A DNA stretch of 64,000 nt from Sphingomonas aracearum (GCF_003345355.1 NZ_QQNB01000002.1:558001-622000); one strand, 5' to 3'; counted from the first letter of the stretch, positions 1-9,255 are shown. The notes: generated by a model from the sequence alone, not told the origin. Made by a program: numbers and translations.

Positions 1-332
1 AACGTGCCTTGCGCGATCTCCGGCTGATACGGCGTATAGGCCGTCAGATACTCGCCGCGCTGGATCAGGTGATCCACGGAAGCCGGCACATGGTGCCGAT
101 ACGCGCCGCAGCCGAGAAAGAACGGCCCGTCCCCCGCCGCGATGTTCTTGCGGGCGAGCGCGGTCATGTGCCGCTCCACCGCGATCTCGCTGGCGTGATC
201 GGGCAGGCCGGCGATCGGGCCGGAGAGCCGCGCCGCCTCGGGCACGTCGACGAACAGCTCGTCGATCGAGGCGACGCCGATCGTCGCCAGCATCGCATCG
301 CGGTCGGAGGGGGTCAGGGGCAGGTAGCGCAT
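1..332 (-). CDS. gcvPA: Glycine dehydrogenase (decarboxylating) subunit 1, N-terminal part
   Basis: This is the first 110 codons of the P-protein subunit 1 of the glycine cleavage system. The gene runs off the left edge of the window. The P protein decarboxylates glycine with PLP and passes the aminomethyl group to the lipoyl arm of GcvH. The translation starts [19 protein letters not shown] and contains [18 protein letters not shown] and [12 protein letters not shown], which are typical of the split (two-subunit) P protein. It is the third gene after gcvT and gcvH on the same strand, so the operon continues to the left, presumably with gcvPB. The start is the ATG at 330-332, just past a large inverted repeat. 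Confidence 0.93.
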   Translation of the reverse strand, partial: MRYLPLTPSDRDAMLATIGVASIDELFVDVPEAARLSGPIAGLPDHASEIAVERHMTALARKNIAAGDGPFFLGCGAYRHHVPASVDHLIQRGEYLTAYTPYQPEIAQGT

Positions 333-340
333 TCAGGTTT

Positions 341-450
341 CTCCCCCCTCCCTGAACGGGAGGGGTCGGGGGTGGGTCGGCCCGCGAGGGAAGGGTCACG
401 CCAGCCAACCGGCCGACCCACCCCCAGCCCCTCCCATGAAGGGAGGGGAG
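341..450. repeat. Long intergenic inverted repeat between gcvH and gcvPA
   Basis: Two arms of about 40 nt (341-382 and 411-450) are near-perfect reverse complements. Each arm itself holds a small hairpin (for example CTCCCTGAACGGGAG). The arms are G-rich or C-rich tracts of the GGAGGGGTCGGGGGTGGG type. Palindromes of this composition are a common dispersed intergenic repeat in sphingomonads and other alphaproteobacteria. Here it lies inside an operon, so it would form a strong mRNA hairpin between the two cistrons. No second copy was noticed in the window. Confidence 0.85.
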
Positions 451-456
451 AAAGGA

Positions 457-828
457 TCAGAGCTTGGACACGAAGGTCGCGTACGCGCTTTCGTCCATCA
501 GCTCTTCCAGCTCGCTCGGATCGGACAGTGTGATCTTGAAGAACCAGCCGTCGCCTTCCGGGTCTTCGTTCACGAGTTCCGGCGTGTCCGACAGCGCCGG
601 ATTGCCCTCCAGCACGGTGCCGGAAGCCGGCGCATAGACGTCGGACGCCGCCTTGACGCTCTCGACCACGGCGGCTTCGTCGCCCTTGGTCAGCTCCTTG
701 CCGTCCTCCGGCACGTCGACGAACACGATGTCGCCCAGCTGGCTTTGCGCATATTCGGAGATGCCGACCGTGCCGATGTCGCCATCGACGTCGATCCACT
801 CATGATCCTCGGTGAAGTAACGGCTCAT
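457..828 (-). CDS. gcvH: Glycine cleavage system H protein
   Basis: This is the lipoyl carrier of the glycine cleavage system, shuttling the aminomethyl group from the P to the T protein. The protein is 123 residues, the usual length. It starts [17 protein letters not shown] and has the lipoylation site Lys59 in [12 protein letters not shown]. The open frame extends upstream to 954, but the family start is the ATG at 826-828, one base past the gcvT stop codon. That spacing fits translational coupling in the gcvT-gcvH-gcvPA operon. Confidence 0.97.
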   Translation of the reverse strand: MSRYFTEDHEWIDVDGDIGTVGISEYAQSQLGDIVFVDVPEDGKELTKGDEAAVVESVKAASDVYAPASGTVLEGNPALSDTPELVNEDPEGDGWFFKITLSDPSELEELMDESAYATFVSKL

Positions 829-829
829 C

Positions 830-1978
830 TCATTTAACTCCACGATGGTAGCGGTGGGGAACGAAGGGCATGGCGGTGACGGTGCCGGTGTGCACCTTGC
901 CGCGCTGGGCCAGCTCGACGCGGGTGCCCACTGCCGACAGTGCGGCGGGCACATAGGCCATGGCGATGGGCTTGCCGATGCTGGGCGCGAAGCCGCCGGA
1001 GGTCACGCGCCCGATCGCGGCGCCGCGGTCGTCCATCACCGTTGCGCCCTCGCGCACCGGCTGGCGGCCGTCGAGCACCAGGCCGACCCGCTTCAGCGCC
1101 GAACCGTTCTCGCGCTCGGCGAGGATGCGGGCGGCACCGGGGAAGTTCGCTTCCTCGCGCCGGCGCTTGCTGGCCACGGCGAAGTTCAGCGCCGCCATGA
1201 TCGGCGTGGTCTCGGGATCGAGGTCATGCCCGTAGAGCGGCAGGTCCGCCTCCAGCCGCAGCGAATCGCGTGCGCCGAGACCGATCGGCTTCACTTCGCC
1301 CTGCGCGCAGAGCGCCTCGGCCAGCGCCTCGGCATGGTCGGCCGGAACCGAAATCTCGAAACCGTCCTCGCCGGTATAGCCCGAACGGCTGATCCACAGG
1401 CTCGCGCCCTGCCACTCGAAGCGTGCGCCGGTCAGGAACACGAGCTCCTCGACCCCCGGCACCAGCCGGGCGAGCGCGTCCACCGCCTTTGGGCCCTGCA
1501 ATGCCAGCAGCGCCTGCTCGTCCATGTGGTTCAGCGTCACGTCATCGGGCAGGCCGTCCAGCAGATGCGCCATGTCGTCATATTTGGTCGCGCCGTTGAC
1601 CACCATGTACAGGCCGTCGTCCCACCGCGTGAGCATCAGGTCGTCGAGGATGCCGCCCTCCTCGTTCAGGAGCAGCGAATATTTCTGATGATGCGGCTTG
1701 ATGCCGGCGACATCGGCCGGAATCAGCCGCTCCAGGGCCGCATCCAGGCCCTCGCCCGACAGGTGCAGCTGCCCCATATGGCTGACGTCGAACAGCCCGG
1801 CATTCCCGCGCACCCACAGATGCTCGGCCATGATCCCCTCGTACTGGACGGGCATCCAATAGCCGGCGAACTCGACCATCCGGCCGCCGCGGGCGCGGTG
1901 CCAGGCGTCGAGCGGCAGCGTGCCGGGCTCGACCTCCACATAGGCGTCCGCATGGTCGATGGAGCTGGCGTTGCTCAT
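830..1978 (-). CDS. gcvT: Aminomethyltransferase, glycine cleavage T protein
   Basis: GcvT transfers the methylene group from aminomethyl-lipoyl GcvH to tetrahydrofolate and releases ammonia. The protein is 382 residues. It shows the conserved catalytic Asp112 in GGILDDL and the folate-binding motif [11 protein letters not shown] (198-208). The last third is the usual T-protein C-terminal barrel ([16 protein letters not shown]). It is the first gene of the operon and lies directly downstream of a tandem glycine riboswitch, so expression should rise with glycine. Confidence 0.97.
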   Translation of the reverse strand: MSNASSIDHADAYVEVEPGTLPLDAWHRARGGRMVEFAGYWMPVQYEGIMAEHLWVRGNAGLFDVSHMGQLHLSGEGLDAALERLIPADVAGIKPHHQKYSLLLNEEGGILDDLMLTRWDDGLYMVVNGATKYDDMAHLLDGLPDDVTLNHMDEQALLALQGPKAVDALARLVPGVEELVFLTGARFEWQGASLWISRSGYTGEDGFEISVPADHAEALAEALCAQGEVKPIGLGARDSLRLEADLPLYGHDLDPETTPIMAALNFAVASKRRREEANFPGAARILAERENGSALKRVGLVLDGRQPVREGATVMDDRGAAIGRVTSGGFAPSIGKPIAMAYVPAALSAVGTRVELAQRGKVHTGTVTAMPFVPHRYHRGVK

Positions 1979-2040
1979 GAAACAGGCCTTCAGACACGAG
2001 GATCAACGACGAACAACGCGCTTGCGCGCCTTTCGTCGCC

Positions 2041-2222
2041 CCCTCTGTCACGGAACCTGAGAGCTTTCCCCGCGCATCCGCGGGTTACCCCTTCGGTGGC
2101 CGGCGCGTTGCCGCGTCGGCGCTTTCCAGAGTGTCGTGGCTCCGCGCGGTCCTTTGTGCCTGAGAGATTCCGGGGCGGTTGCTCCTTCGGCGTCCCGGTT
2201 CCCCGAGAACTCTCCCGCGCGT
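2041..2222 (-). promoter_or_regulatory. Tandem glycine riboswitch upstream of gcvT
   Basis: On the minus strand two consecutive glycine aptamers can be read. The first runs from CGGGAGAGTTCTC (about 2218) through CCGAAGGAGCAA to ATCTCTCAGGCACAAAGGAC (about 2150). The second runs from CTCTGGAAAG (about 2130) through CACCGAAGGGGTAA to GCTCTCAGG and GACAGAGGG (about 2041). These blocks match the conserved cores of the two-aptamer glycine riboswitch. About 60 nt separate it from the gcvT start codon. In this family glycine binding normally switches the gcv operon on. Confidence 0.93.
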
Positions 2223-2292
2223 CGCCTATCCGGCTGCCCGGATTCGACCCGGCTCCTCTGGCCGAGCCGAAGCGCGTCGTCAACGCCGCGAA

Positions 2293-2949
2293 TTAGCGTG
2301 TGGCGTTGTAGCGCAGCTGGTCGCCGGTCAGCTGAAAGCCGACCAGCGCCTCGAACGTGGCGCGCTGCACCGCGGCCCGCACTTCCGGCACCGTCAGCGG
2401 ATCCACCGCGGCATCCTCCTCGCCCGCCTTGCGACGGCGCGTCAGCCGCTCGCGCACGTCCGCCGGCAGGGTGGCGGCGGCGCGGTTCACCGTGCCGCTG
2501 GCGCTGCCCGTCGCCGAGGCGCGGGCCTGGCCGGCGTCGAAATGCAGGTTCACCTGCCCCACGCGCTTGGCCACCACCGCGCTGCCGCCCTGCACCACCG
2601 AGAGGAAATACGGCAGCTGCACGTCGCGCGGCGCATCGGTGCGGGTGCGACGGGCGTTCACCGAGAAGGTCACCTGGGTGACGATATCCTCGCCCGTTTC
2701 GGTGCAGGTGGAGCGCACGTCCGTCATCGCCCCCGTGACGTCGATCGCGCTTGCCGCAGTGCTGGCCGGCGGATCGAACAGCGTGATGTCACCCGTGCCG
2801 GCAGGCACGCCGACCGTCGGGCAGCCGGTGCGCACGGACGTGATGCCGCCCTCGATCAGTTCGCCCTTGTTGGCGCATCCCGCCAGCGCGAGAAGAACGG
2901 CGGAGGCGGCGATGGAACGGCTCTTCACGGAACGGCGCACCTTTTTCAC
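2293..2949 (-). CDS. Putative lipoprotein, function unknown
   Basis: The predicted protein has about 218 residues and an N-terminal basic segment followed by VLLALAGC, a clear lipobox with Cys25, so it is probably anchored in a membrane facing the periplasm. The rest has no motif I recognise. It contains many polar and Thr/Val-rich stretches suggesting a beta-rich fold, and a basic patch RERLTRRRKAGEEDA. The start is uncertain: GTG at 2947-2949 or a second GTG at 2926-2928 both give a normal signal peptide, while the frame stays open to 3027. It is divergent from ispH and just upstream of the glycine riboswitch. Confidence 0.75.
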   Translation of the reverse strand: MKKVRRSVKSRSIAASAVLLALAGCANKGELIEGGITSVRTGCPTVGVPAGTGDITLFDPPASTAASAIDVTGAMTDVRSTCTETGEDIVTQVTFSVNARRTRTDAPRDVQLPYFLSVVQGGSAVVAKRVGQVNLHFDAGQARASATGSASGTVNRAAATLPADVRERLTRRRKAGEEDAAVDPLTVPEVRAAVQRATFEALVGFQLTGDQLRYNATR

Positions 2950-3044
2950 AACAAGGGGCCGCCGCGCTGGATACGCCTCGGCCCCGGAACACGGGCGCAG
3001 CATAGGAACCGCCTTTCGCGCACGCAAGCAATCGCGTAGAGCCC

Positions 3045-4007
3045 GTGGCCATGAGCCTTTCCGAAAAGCCTGCGCTTGAGCTCCTGATCGCCGCTCCGCG
3101 CGGCTTCTGCGCCGGGGTAGATCGCGCCATCCGCATTGTCGAGCTGGCGATCGAGAAGCATGGCGCGCCCGTCTATGTCCGGCACGAGATCGTCCACAAC
3201 AAGTTCGTGGTGGACGATCTGAAGGCCAAGGGCGCGGTGTTTGTGGAAGAGCTGGACCAGGTGCCGGACGGGGTGCCGGTCGTCTTCTCCGCCCATGGCG
3301 TGCCGAAATCGGTGCCGGCCGCGGCGCAGGATCGCGGCCTTTCCTATCTCGATGCCACCTGCCCGCTCGTGTCCAAGGTGCATCGCCAGGCCGAGCGGCT
3401 GGTCGCCTCCGGTCGCCACATCGTCTTCATCGGCCATGCCGGCCATCCGGAAGTGATCGGCACCTTCGGGCAGGTGCCGCTCGGCGCGATGTCGCTGGTG
3501 GAGACGCTGGAGGATGTGGCGCTGCTTTCGGTGCCCGATCCCGACAACCTCGCCTTTCTCACGCAGACGACCCTGTCGGTGGACGACACCGCACAGATCG
3601 TGGAAGCGCTGCAGGTGCGCTTCCCCACCATGCAGGCGCCGCGTGGAGAGGACATATGCTATGCCACGTCGAACCGGCAGGCGGCGGTAAAGGCGATCGC
3701 ATCGTCGTGCGATGCCGTGCTGGTGATCGGCGCACCCAATTCCTCCAACTCCGTGCGCCTGGCCGAGGTAGCCGAGCGACAGGGCGTCCCCGCCCGCCTG
3801 ATCGGCCGTGCCGACGAGATCGATTGGGAATGGCTGCACGGCGTCGGCACGCTGGGGATCACCGCCGGCGCCTCCGCCCCGGAAATACTGGTGCGCGAAG
3901 TGGTCGCCAAGCTTGCCGAGCGCTACGACGTGACCGAGCGCGAAGAGGAAACGACGCGCGAGACGATCGCCTTCAAGCTCCCCCGCGAGCTGGAAGCGGC
4001 AGCGTAG
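3045..4007 (+). CDS. ispH: 4-hydroxy-3-methylbut-2-enyl diphosphate reductase
   Basis: IspH is the last enzyme of the MEP isoprenoid pathway and makes IPP and DMAPP with a [4Fe-4S] cluster. The three cluster cysteines are visible at Cys22 ([11 protein letters not shown]), Cys106 ([12 protein letters not shown]) and Cys205 ([12 protein letters not shown]), with the usual substrate motifs VFSAHGVP and GHAGHPEV. The length of about 320 residues is normal. The start is the GTG at 3045 or the ATG at 3051, and either fits. Confidence 0.97.
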   Translation: MAMSLSEKPALELLIAAPRGFCAGVDRAIRIVELAIEKHGAPVYVRHEIVHNKFVVDDLKAKGAVFVEELDQVPDGVPVVFSAHGVPKSVPAAAQDRGLSYLDATCPLVSKVHRQAERLVASGRHIVFIGHAGHPEVIGTFGQVPLGAMSLVETLEDVALLSVPDPDNLAFLTQTTLSVDDTAQIVEALQVRFPTMQAPRGEDICYATSNRQAAVKAIASSCDAVLVIGAPNSSNSVRLAEVAERQGVPARLIGRADEIDWEWLHGVGTLGITAGASAPEILVREVVAKLAERYDVTEREEETTRETIAFKLPRELEAAA

Positions 4008-4048
4008 GCGCCCTCTCCCGTCACCAGAACCGATCGTGGTGAAGAGAG

Positions 4049-4112
4049 ACTGAGCGCATGCGAAGGCTCGTCTCGAACCACATCATCCTTCGAGACGTTC
4101 GCTCTCGCTCAG
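4049..4112. repeat. Imperfect inverted repeat upstream of thrB
   Basis: The left arm CTGAGCGCATGCGAAGG plus TCGTCTCGAA and the right arm TTCGAGACGTTCGC plus CTCGCTCAG are imperfect reverse complements around a spacer of about 12 nt. This kind of TTCGAGAC/CTCAG palindrome is a frequent intergenic repeat in sphingomonads. It sits between ispH and thrB and could act as a bidirectional mRNA stabiliser or weak terminator. No poly-T run follows. Confidence 0.6.
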
Positions 4113-4162
4113 CCGCTCCTCCGGCCGTACGGACGGAGGAAGCGCTGCACGGATTTGACCAC

Positions 4163-5122
4163 ATGGCCGTCTACACCCACGTCTCCGCCGAAGCCCTTTC
4201 CGCCCTTCTCGCGCGCTACGACGTCGGCGCGCTCGTCTCCGCAAAGGGCATCGCGGAGGGGGTGGAGAACAGCAACTATCTGGTCGACACCACGGCGGGC
4301 CGCTTCATCCTGACCCTGTACGAGAAGCGGGTGGACGGGGGCGACCTGCCCTTCTTCCTCGCGCTGCTCGATCATCTCGCGGCCAAGGGACTGCCGGTGC
4401 CGCCCGCCATCAAGGACCGGCAGGGCGCCGCCATCCAGACGCTGGAGGGGCGGCCCGCCTGCCTCATCCAGTTCCTGCCCGGCGTGTCCCTCTCCAGTCC
4501 CACGCCCACCCAGGCCCGCGCGGCCGGCGATGCGCTCGGCCGTCTGCATGCCGCCGCCGCCGACTTCCCGCTCACGCGGCCGAACACGATGGGCTCCCAC
4601 ACCTGGCAGCCCTTGCTGGAGCGCTGCGGGCGCCGCCTCGATGAGATCGCCCCCGGCCTGCACGACGATCTGGCGGATGCCGTCGCCAAGCTGTCGGTCG
4701 CCTGGCCCGCGGGGCTCGACCGCTCGCTGATCCACGCCGATCTGTTCCCCGACAACGTGCTGATGCTCGGCAATGAGATCACCGGCCTGATCGACTTCTA
4801 CTTCGCCTGCACCGACCTGCGGCTGTACGACCTCGCCATCATGCACACCGCCTGGTGCTTCGATGCGCAGGGCCGCACGTTCGACGCGGCGATCGGAGAC
4901 GCGCTGATCGAAGGTTATGGCCGACACTTTCCGCTGAACGACGACGAACGCCTGGCCTTCAACGATCTGGCGGTCGGCGCCTGCATCCGTTTTGCCCTGT
5001 CGCGCGCCTGGGACTGGCTCAACACCCCCGCCGATGCGCTGGTGACCCGCAAGGACCCGCTCGCCTATATGCGCCGCCTCGCGCACTACGATCCCCGACT
5101 TCTGACCCGAGTGAAGCTGTGA
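4163..5122 (+). CDS. thrB: Homoserine kinase (ThrB2, APH-fold type)
   Basis: This kinase phosphorylates homoserine in threonine biosynthesis. It belongs to the phosphotransferase (choline/aminoglycoside kinase) fold used by alphaproteobacteria rather than the GHMP type. The family start [20 protein letters not shown] is at 4163; the frame stays open from 4058. Motifs include [13 protein letters not shown] near the N-terminus, the catalytic loop [12 protein letters not shown] and the metal-binding [11 protein letters not shown]. The length of 319 residues fits. Its stop overlaps the GTG start of rnhA. Confidence 0.95.
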   Translation: MAVYTHVSAEALSALLARYDVGALVSAKGIAEGVENSNYLVDTTAGRFILTLYEKRVDGGDLPFFLALLDHLAAKGLPVPPAIKDRQGAAIQTLEGRPACLIQFLPGVSLSSPTPTQARAAGDALGRLHAAAADFPLTRPNTMGSHTWQPLLERCGRRLDEIAPGLHDDLADAVAKLSVAWPAGLDRSLIHADLFPDNVLMLGNEITGLIDFYFACTDLRLYDLAIMHTAWCFDAQGRTFDAAIGDALIEGYGRHFPLNDDERLAFNDLAVGACIRFALSRAWDWLNTPADALVTRKDPLAYMRRLAHYDPRLLTRVKL

Positions 5123-5580
5123 CCCTTTCCGCTACCGAACTGCCCCATGTCGAGATCGCCACCGACGGCGCATGCAAGGGTAATCCCGGGCGCGGCGGCT
5201 GGGGCGTTCTGCTGCGCATGGGCGGAACCGAAAAGGAGCTGTCCGGCGGGGAGGCGAACACCACCAACAACCGCATGGAGCTGATGGCGGCAATCCAGGG
5301 GCTCAGCGCTCTCAAGCGCCCCTGCCGCGTCACCCTGTCCACCGACAGCCGCTACGTGATGGACGGCCTGACCAAGTGGATCCACGGCTGGTTGAAGAAC
5401 GGCTGGCGGACCGCGGACAAGAAGCCGGTAAAGAATGCCGAATTGTGGCAGCAGCTCCTTGCCGCCGCCAAGCCCCACCGGGTCGAATGGAAGTGGGTGA
5501 AGGGCCATGCCGGCCATCCGGACAACGAGCGCGCCGACAAGCTCGCCAGCGACGCCGCCATGGCGATCGCCGGGTGCTGA
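5119..5580 (+). CDS. rnhA: Ribonuclease HI
   Basis: RNase HI cleaves the RNA strand of RNA-DNA hybrids such as primers and R-loops. The 153-residue protein keeps all four metal-binding acids: Asp16 ([13 protein letters not shown]), Glu54 (NNRMELMAA), Asp76 (LSTDSRYV) and Asp140 (NERADKLA). The basic handle region [17 protein letters not shown] is also present. The start is GTG at 5119-5121, overlapping the thrB stop (GTGA), so the two genes are translationally coupled. The open frame extends further upstream only as a shadow inside thrB. Confidence 0.97.
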   Translation: MTLSATELPHVEIATDGACKGNPGRGGWGVLLRMGGTEKELSGGEANTTNNRMELMAAIQGLSALKRPCRVTLSTDSRYVMDGLTKWIHGWLKNGWRTADKKPVKNAELWQQLLAAAKPHRVEWKWVKGHAGHPDNERADKLASDAAMAIAGC

Positions 5581-5584
5581 CCGT

Positions 5585-6601
5585 TCACGACCAGACGCGC
5601 TCGAACCGCGCGCCGAGGCTGGTCAGCAGCTCGTATTGCGACATGCCCGACCGGGCCGCCGCTTCGGGCAGCGCGAAGTCCAGCACCAGCCAGTCCCCTT
5701 CGCCTATTTCGGCAGCGGCGCTCACGTTCACCGCCGTCAGGTCCATCGACACCCGACCGATCACGGGCAAGATTGTGTCCCCTGCTTTTGCCGTGCCGCG
5801 ATCGGAGAACCCCCGGAAATAGCCGTCGGCATAGCCGATGTTGAGGATCGCCACCTCGGTATCCTCAGGCGCCGTCCAGAGGGCGTTGTAGCCGACCGTC
5901 TGCCCTGCCGGCACCCGGCGGCGCTGCAGTACCTGCGCCTGCGGGGATACGACCTGGCGGACGCCGCCCAGTGCCGCGCGCGGCACGCCGCCATACAGTG
6001 CCAGGCCCGGCCGCGTCAGGTCGAAGGCGAAGTCCGCGCCCAGCCCGATCCCCGCCGAGTTGGCGAGGCTCATCCGCCGCGCCGACGTTTGTCCGGCCAG
6101 CCCGGCAAAGGCGCTGCGCTGGCGGGCGTTCAGCGCGCTGTCCTCATCGGCGCTCGCCAGGTGGCTGAGGAGCGTGTCGATCGCCAGCCCCTCGACGAGG
6201 CCGAGATCGCCTGCCGCCAGGCCCAGCCGGTTCATGCCGGTATCCACCATCACGTCGCACGCGCCGTGCCCGCGCCAGCGCGCCACCTGCCCGGGCGTGT
6301 TCAGCACCGGGCGAGCATGCCGCAGCCGGGTCGCCAGCGGCATGTCCTCTTCGCGCACGCCGTGGAGCACGGAGACGGTCGCGCCGGTGTCGGCCAGCGC
6401 CGCGGCTTCCGCCCAGCTGGCGACGAAGAAGTCGCGGCAGCCCGCTTCCAGCAATCGGCGCACCACTTCGCGCGCGCCCAGGCCATAGGCATCGGCCTTT
6501 ACCGCCGCGCCGCAGGCCGCAGGGCCCGATAGCCGCTGGAGCAGCCGCCAGTTGTGCAGGAGAGCGGCGGAATCGAGCTGAAGGCGGGAAGGCAGGGTCA
6601 C
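5585..6601 (-). CDS. alr: Alanine racemase
   Basis: This PLP enzyme interconverts L- and D-alanine for peptidoglycan. The 338-residue protein carries the PLP lysine Lys35 in GAAVKADAYGLG and the C-terminal block VGYNALWTAPEDTEVA followed by NIGYADGYFRG. The final ELLTSLGARFERVW is also typical. It converges with rnhA with only four bases between the stop codons, so there is no room for a separate terminator. Confidence 0.96.
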   Translation of the reverse strand: MTLPSRLQLDSAALLHNWRLLQRLSGPAACGAAVKADAYGLGAREVVRRLLEAGCRDFFVASWAEAAALADTGATVSVLHGVREEDMPLATRLRHARPVLNTPGQVARWRGHGACDVMVDTGMNRLGLAAGDLGLVEGLAIDTLLSHLASADEDSALNARQRSAFAGLAGQTSARRMSLANSAGIGLGADFAFDLTRPGLALYGGVPRAALGGVRQVVSPQAQVLQRRRVPAGQTVGYNALWTAPEDTEVAILNIGYADGYFRGFSDRGTAKAGDTILPVIGRVSMDLTAVNVSAAAEIGEGDWLVLDFALPEAAARSGMSQYELLTSLGARFERVWS

Positions 6602-6675
6602 CCGCCAGCGGCTAGCGGATGACGGGCCGCAGAGCCAGCACCCGCCTGCCCCTCAGTCACCAGGATGCGATCGGC

Positions 6676-7329
6676 TCAGATCTTGGCCGCGTAGATCATC
6701 CGCCCCGGCCCGAGCCGCTCGAACACCTCGGCGAGCTGCCTTTCCCCAACGGCAAAGCACCCTTGGCTGCGGCCGAGCATGCCGCGCGTCTTCGCCAGGT
6801 CGGGATTGGCATACCAGGCCGAATGCACCACGATCGCGCGGCCGAGCGCGTTGTTGTTGCTCCCGTCGAGGCCGATCAGCCGCTGCGAACGGCCATGCTT
6901 GCCGACATAATAATCGGCCGCCAGGAAAGCCCCGTCGCACGAAGCGTTGGAGTTGAAGGCGTTGGAGAAGCGCTGCACCCATCCGGTATGCGCCGGGTCC
7001 GAACCGCTGCCATGCGCGACCAGGAACGAGGTGGTCGCACCGCTGGCGAGGTCCACCAGGTGAAAGCGCGGCTGCGACGACGGCAGGGCAAAGTCGACCA
7101 CCGCCATCCGGTCCCGCTGCTTCACAGTTCCGTGCGTGTTGAGCGCACCAAGCGCGCGGCGCAGCAATTCGGGGCGCAGACCCCGCGGCATAAGCGGCAG
7201 CGGCGCAGCAGGAGCCGGCGCCATCATTGTCGCACCCGCGCCTTCCGGCAGCATCATGCCCCCGGCGATCAGCGCCGAACCCTTCAACAGCGCGCGACGG
7301 CTTGCCCCGCGCCCCAACAGATCGTTCAT
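6676..7329 (-). CDS. Murein L,D-transpeptidase catalytic domain (YkuD_2 type), Tat-like signal
   Basis: The 217-residue protein begins with a possible twin-arginine signal, GASRRALLKGSALIAGG, followed by an Ala/Pro-rich linker. The catalytic segment GRSQGCFAVG places the nucleophile at Cys191. That segment and the upstream VVHSAWYANP match the YkuD_2 family of exported proteins related to L,D-transpeptidases. The ATG at 7327-7329 was chosen because it precedes the signal peptide; the frame is open to 7461. It is divergent from another L,D-transpeptidase gene, so the pair may share a control region at 7330-7519. Substrate and role are unproven. Confidence 0.85.
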   Translation of the reverse strand: MNDLLGRGASRRALLKGSALIAGGMMLPEGAGATMMAPAPAAPLPLMPRGLRPELLRRALGALNTHGTVKQRDRMAVVDFALPSSQPRFHLVDLASGATTSFLVAHGSGSDPAHTGWVQRFSNAFNSNASCDGAFLAADYYVGKHGRSQRLIGLDGSNNNALGRAIVVHSAWYANPDLAKTRGMLGRSQGCFAVGERQLAEVFERLGPGRMIYAAKI

Positions 7330-7519
7330 GGTATCATGCAGCCCCAGAGAAGTCCCGCTGCACTCCTTATAAGGCGTCGCAGGTAAAGTTTCTCCTGCTT
7401 TTCGAGTGAGTTCCGACCTCCTCGGCTCCGTTCGCCGCGCTCCCGTGGCGGTTCGCCGCATGGACCCAACTTAGATCACGCGCGTTGTAAAATTCGTGAT
7501 CGTCAAGAGGGAAAATGCC

Positions 7520-8110
7520 ATGAAGTCGCTGTGGATCGCTCCGCTGCTGCTCGTCGCCACCGCCTTGCCCGCGCATGCCCGCGAGGCAGCTTCGCCTGCC
7601 ATGGTGGCGGTGGAAGCACAGGCCGCGGCCCTGACCCGCAACAGCTATGTCTGGAACGAAGTACCTGGTGCGGTGGGTCCGCTGCGGGTGGTGGTGAGCA
7701 TCGCCGACCAGCGGGCCTATGTGTATCGCGGCGAGACGATGATCGCCGCGGCCTCCGTCTCAACCGGCAAGGACGGCAAGGAGACGCCGGCAGGGGAATA
7801 TCCGATCCTGCAGAAGGCGGTGAAGCACAAGTCCAATCTCTACAATTCGGCCCCCATGCCGTACATGCAGCGGCTCACCTGGGACGGCATCGCGCTGCAC
7901 GCCGGCAACAATCCCGGCTTCCCCGATTCGCATGGCTGCGTGCGGCTGCCGGCCGCCTTCGCCAAGCGCCTGTTCGCCGCCACGGAAGTCGGCACCACCG
8001 TCAGCGTGGTCGAGGAGCCGATCATGCTGCAAAGCGACCTGTCGCCGATCGAGGATCCGGCGCTGACCACCGCCGAAACTGCCCAGATCGCGGCATTGGG
8101 CGGCCGCTGA
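7520..8110 (+). CDS. L,D-transpeptidase (YkuD domain), exported
   Basis: The 196-residue protein has a signal peptide ending AHA at about residue 20 and a YkuD catalytic domain with HAGNNPGFPDSHGCVRLP, placing the nucleophile at Cys140. The strand IADQRAYVYRGETMIAAASVSTG is the usual start of the fold. Such enzymes form 3-3 crosslinks in peptidoglycan or attach proteins to it. The ATG at 7520 follows AGAGGG at 7505-7510; an upstream GTG at 7496 is less likely. A strong hairpin terminator follows the stop. Confidence 0.9.
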   Translation: MKSLWIAPLLLVATALPAHAREAASPAMVAVEAQAAALTRNSYVWNEVPGAVGPLRVVVSIADQRAYVYRGETMIAAASVSTGKDGKETPAGEYPILQKAVKHKSNLYNSAPMPYMQRLTWDGIALHAGNNPGFPDSHGCVRLPAAFAKRLFAATEVGTTVSVVEEPIMLQSDLSPIEDPALTTAETAQIAALGGR

Positions 8111-8118
8111 ACATGGGA

Positions 8119-8150
8119 GAGGCCGCGACAGGGTCGCGGCCTCTTCTCCT
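8119..8150 (+). terminator. Rho-independent terminator after the L,D-transpeptidase gene
   Basis: A 10-bp perfect stem GAGGCCGCGA/TCGCGGCCTC (8119-8128 and 8134-8143) with a 5-nt loop begins nine bases after the stop codon and is followed by the T/C-rich TTCTCCT. It is well placed to end the 7520-8110 transcript. Confidence 0.8.
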
Positions 8151-8195
8151 CCAACAGGAAACGGGCGCACCAGCCGGTAGCACCCTTTTCTGCGA

Positions 8196-9089
8196 TTAGC
8201 CCATCAGCACGTCGCGATACGCTTCGAAACAGCGTGCACCGCAGCGCAGCCGGATCAGCGCACCTTCGGCCATCGCGGTAGCACGCGCGGGATCCTCGGA
8301 GACCGCCGGGCGGATCGCCTCGCGATTCCAGTCCTCCGAATGCTTGATGTCGAGCACGGCGTGCAGCGAGAAATAGCGTCGCTCCTTGCCGTTCAAGCCA
8401 AGCCGCTTCAGCCCCTCACACACCATGTGCGAGCGCCCCGGCGCAGTCAGTTCGATCACGCCCAGGGCGCCCACAGAGTGCCAGGCATAGCGCCGGCTGG
8501 TCGCCATCGCGGTCATCGCATTGGCCAGGGCGAGGCTCTGCCACACGGTGTTCTCGATCTTGGGATCGACCTTCAGCGTCTCCACCAGCGCATCCAGCAT
8601 CGGGCCGTGCATGCCCTTGGCGGTACCATGCCCCATCTCGTCCCAATAATTGCGCGCAAGCTCCAGCTTCGGCAGCGTCGGCAGCTTGACCTGGGTCATC
8701 GCCACCAGATCGTCGAAGCCCGCCTCACCAGCCGCCTCCTGCTCGAAGAACCACCGCATCTGCTCCATGCTGGCATGGTCCTGCAGCCAGGGGAACAGCG
8801 GGTCGCCCTGCCCTGGCCCGACCTGCTTCAGCTCCTCGAACCATTCGATGAAGCCTTCCACCTCGGTCGGCGCGGCGGCGGCCTCGTCACGCACCTCGGC
8901 GCGCAGTTCCTCCAGGAACCCGCCCTCCAGCCGCTGCATCCGCGTGTCGCGGTCCAGCGTGCGTTGCCAGTCGTCGGTCGGGAACCCCGGCTCCAGCCGC
9001 TCGCGATTCCAGTGGGCAAGACCCCGCTGGAAGCTGTCGGTAAGGAATTGCGAAATATGCTGCTGCTGCGGCGCGAAACGGGTGGCCAT
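8196..9089 (-). CDS. Iron-containing redox enzyme family protein (heme-oxygenase-like fold)
   Basis: The 297-residue, all-helical protein matches the heme-oxygenase-like diiron oxidase family in layout. It shows the acidic helix MEQMRWFFEQEAAGEAGFDD, the ELARNYWDEMGHG signature, then GMHGPMLDAL, and near the end YFSLHAVLDIKHSEDW, which would supply a further metal ligand pair. Members activate O2 at a two-iron site on varied substrates, so the substrate here cannot be told. The ATG at 9087-9089 was picked over the longer frame to 9356 because the earlier part reads like a shadow. The neighbouring epimerase gene is divergent. Confidence 0.75.
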   Translation of the reverse strand: MATRFAPQQQHISQFLTDSFQRGLAHWNRERLEPGFPTDDWQRTLDRDTRMQRLEGGFLEELRAEVRDEAAAAPTEVEGFIEWFEELKQVGPGQGDPLFPWLQDHASMEQMRWFFEQEAAGEAGFDDLVAMTQVKLPTLPKLELARNYWDEMGHGTAKGMHGPMLDALVETLKVDPKIENTVWQSLALANAMTAMATSRRYAWHSVGALGVIELTAPGRSHMVCEGLKRLGLNGKERRYFSLHAVLDIKHSEDWNREAIRPAVSEDPARATAMAEGALIRLRCGARCFEAYRDVLMG

Positions 9090-9255
9090 ATGCTCTCCTT
9101 GTCGGCGAGCGAAACCCGTCGCGCCGGGTGGGAGTTCCCCGGCCTGATCTGCATCAATCCAGGTGCGGATCGGCCATCGGCTTGTCGAGCCGAGTGGAAT
9201 GCCCCATCCCCGCGGCGACGCGGAAACGGTGTGGCGGGTGAAAGGCGGGGTACGG

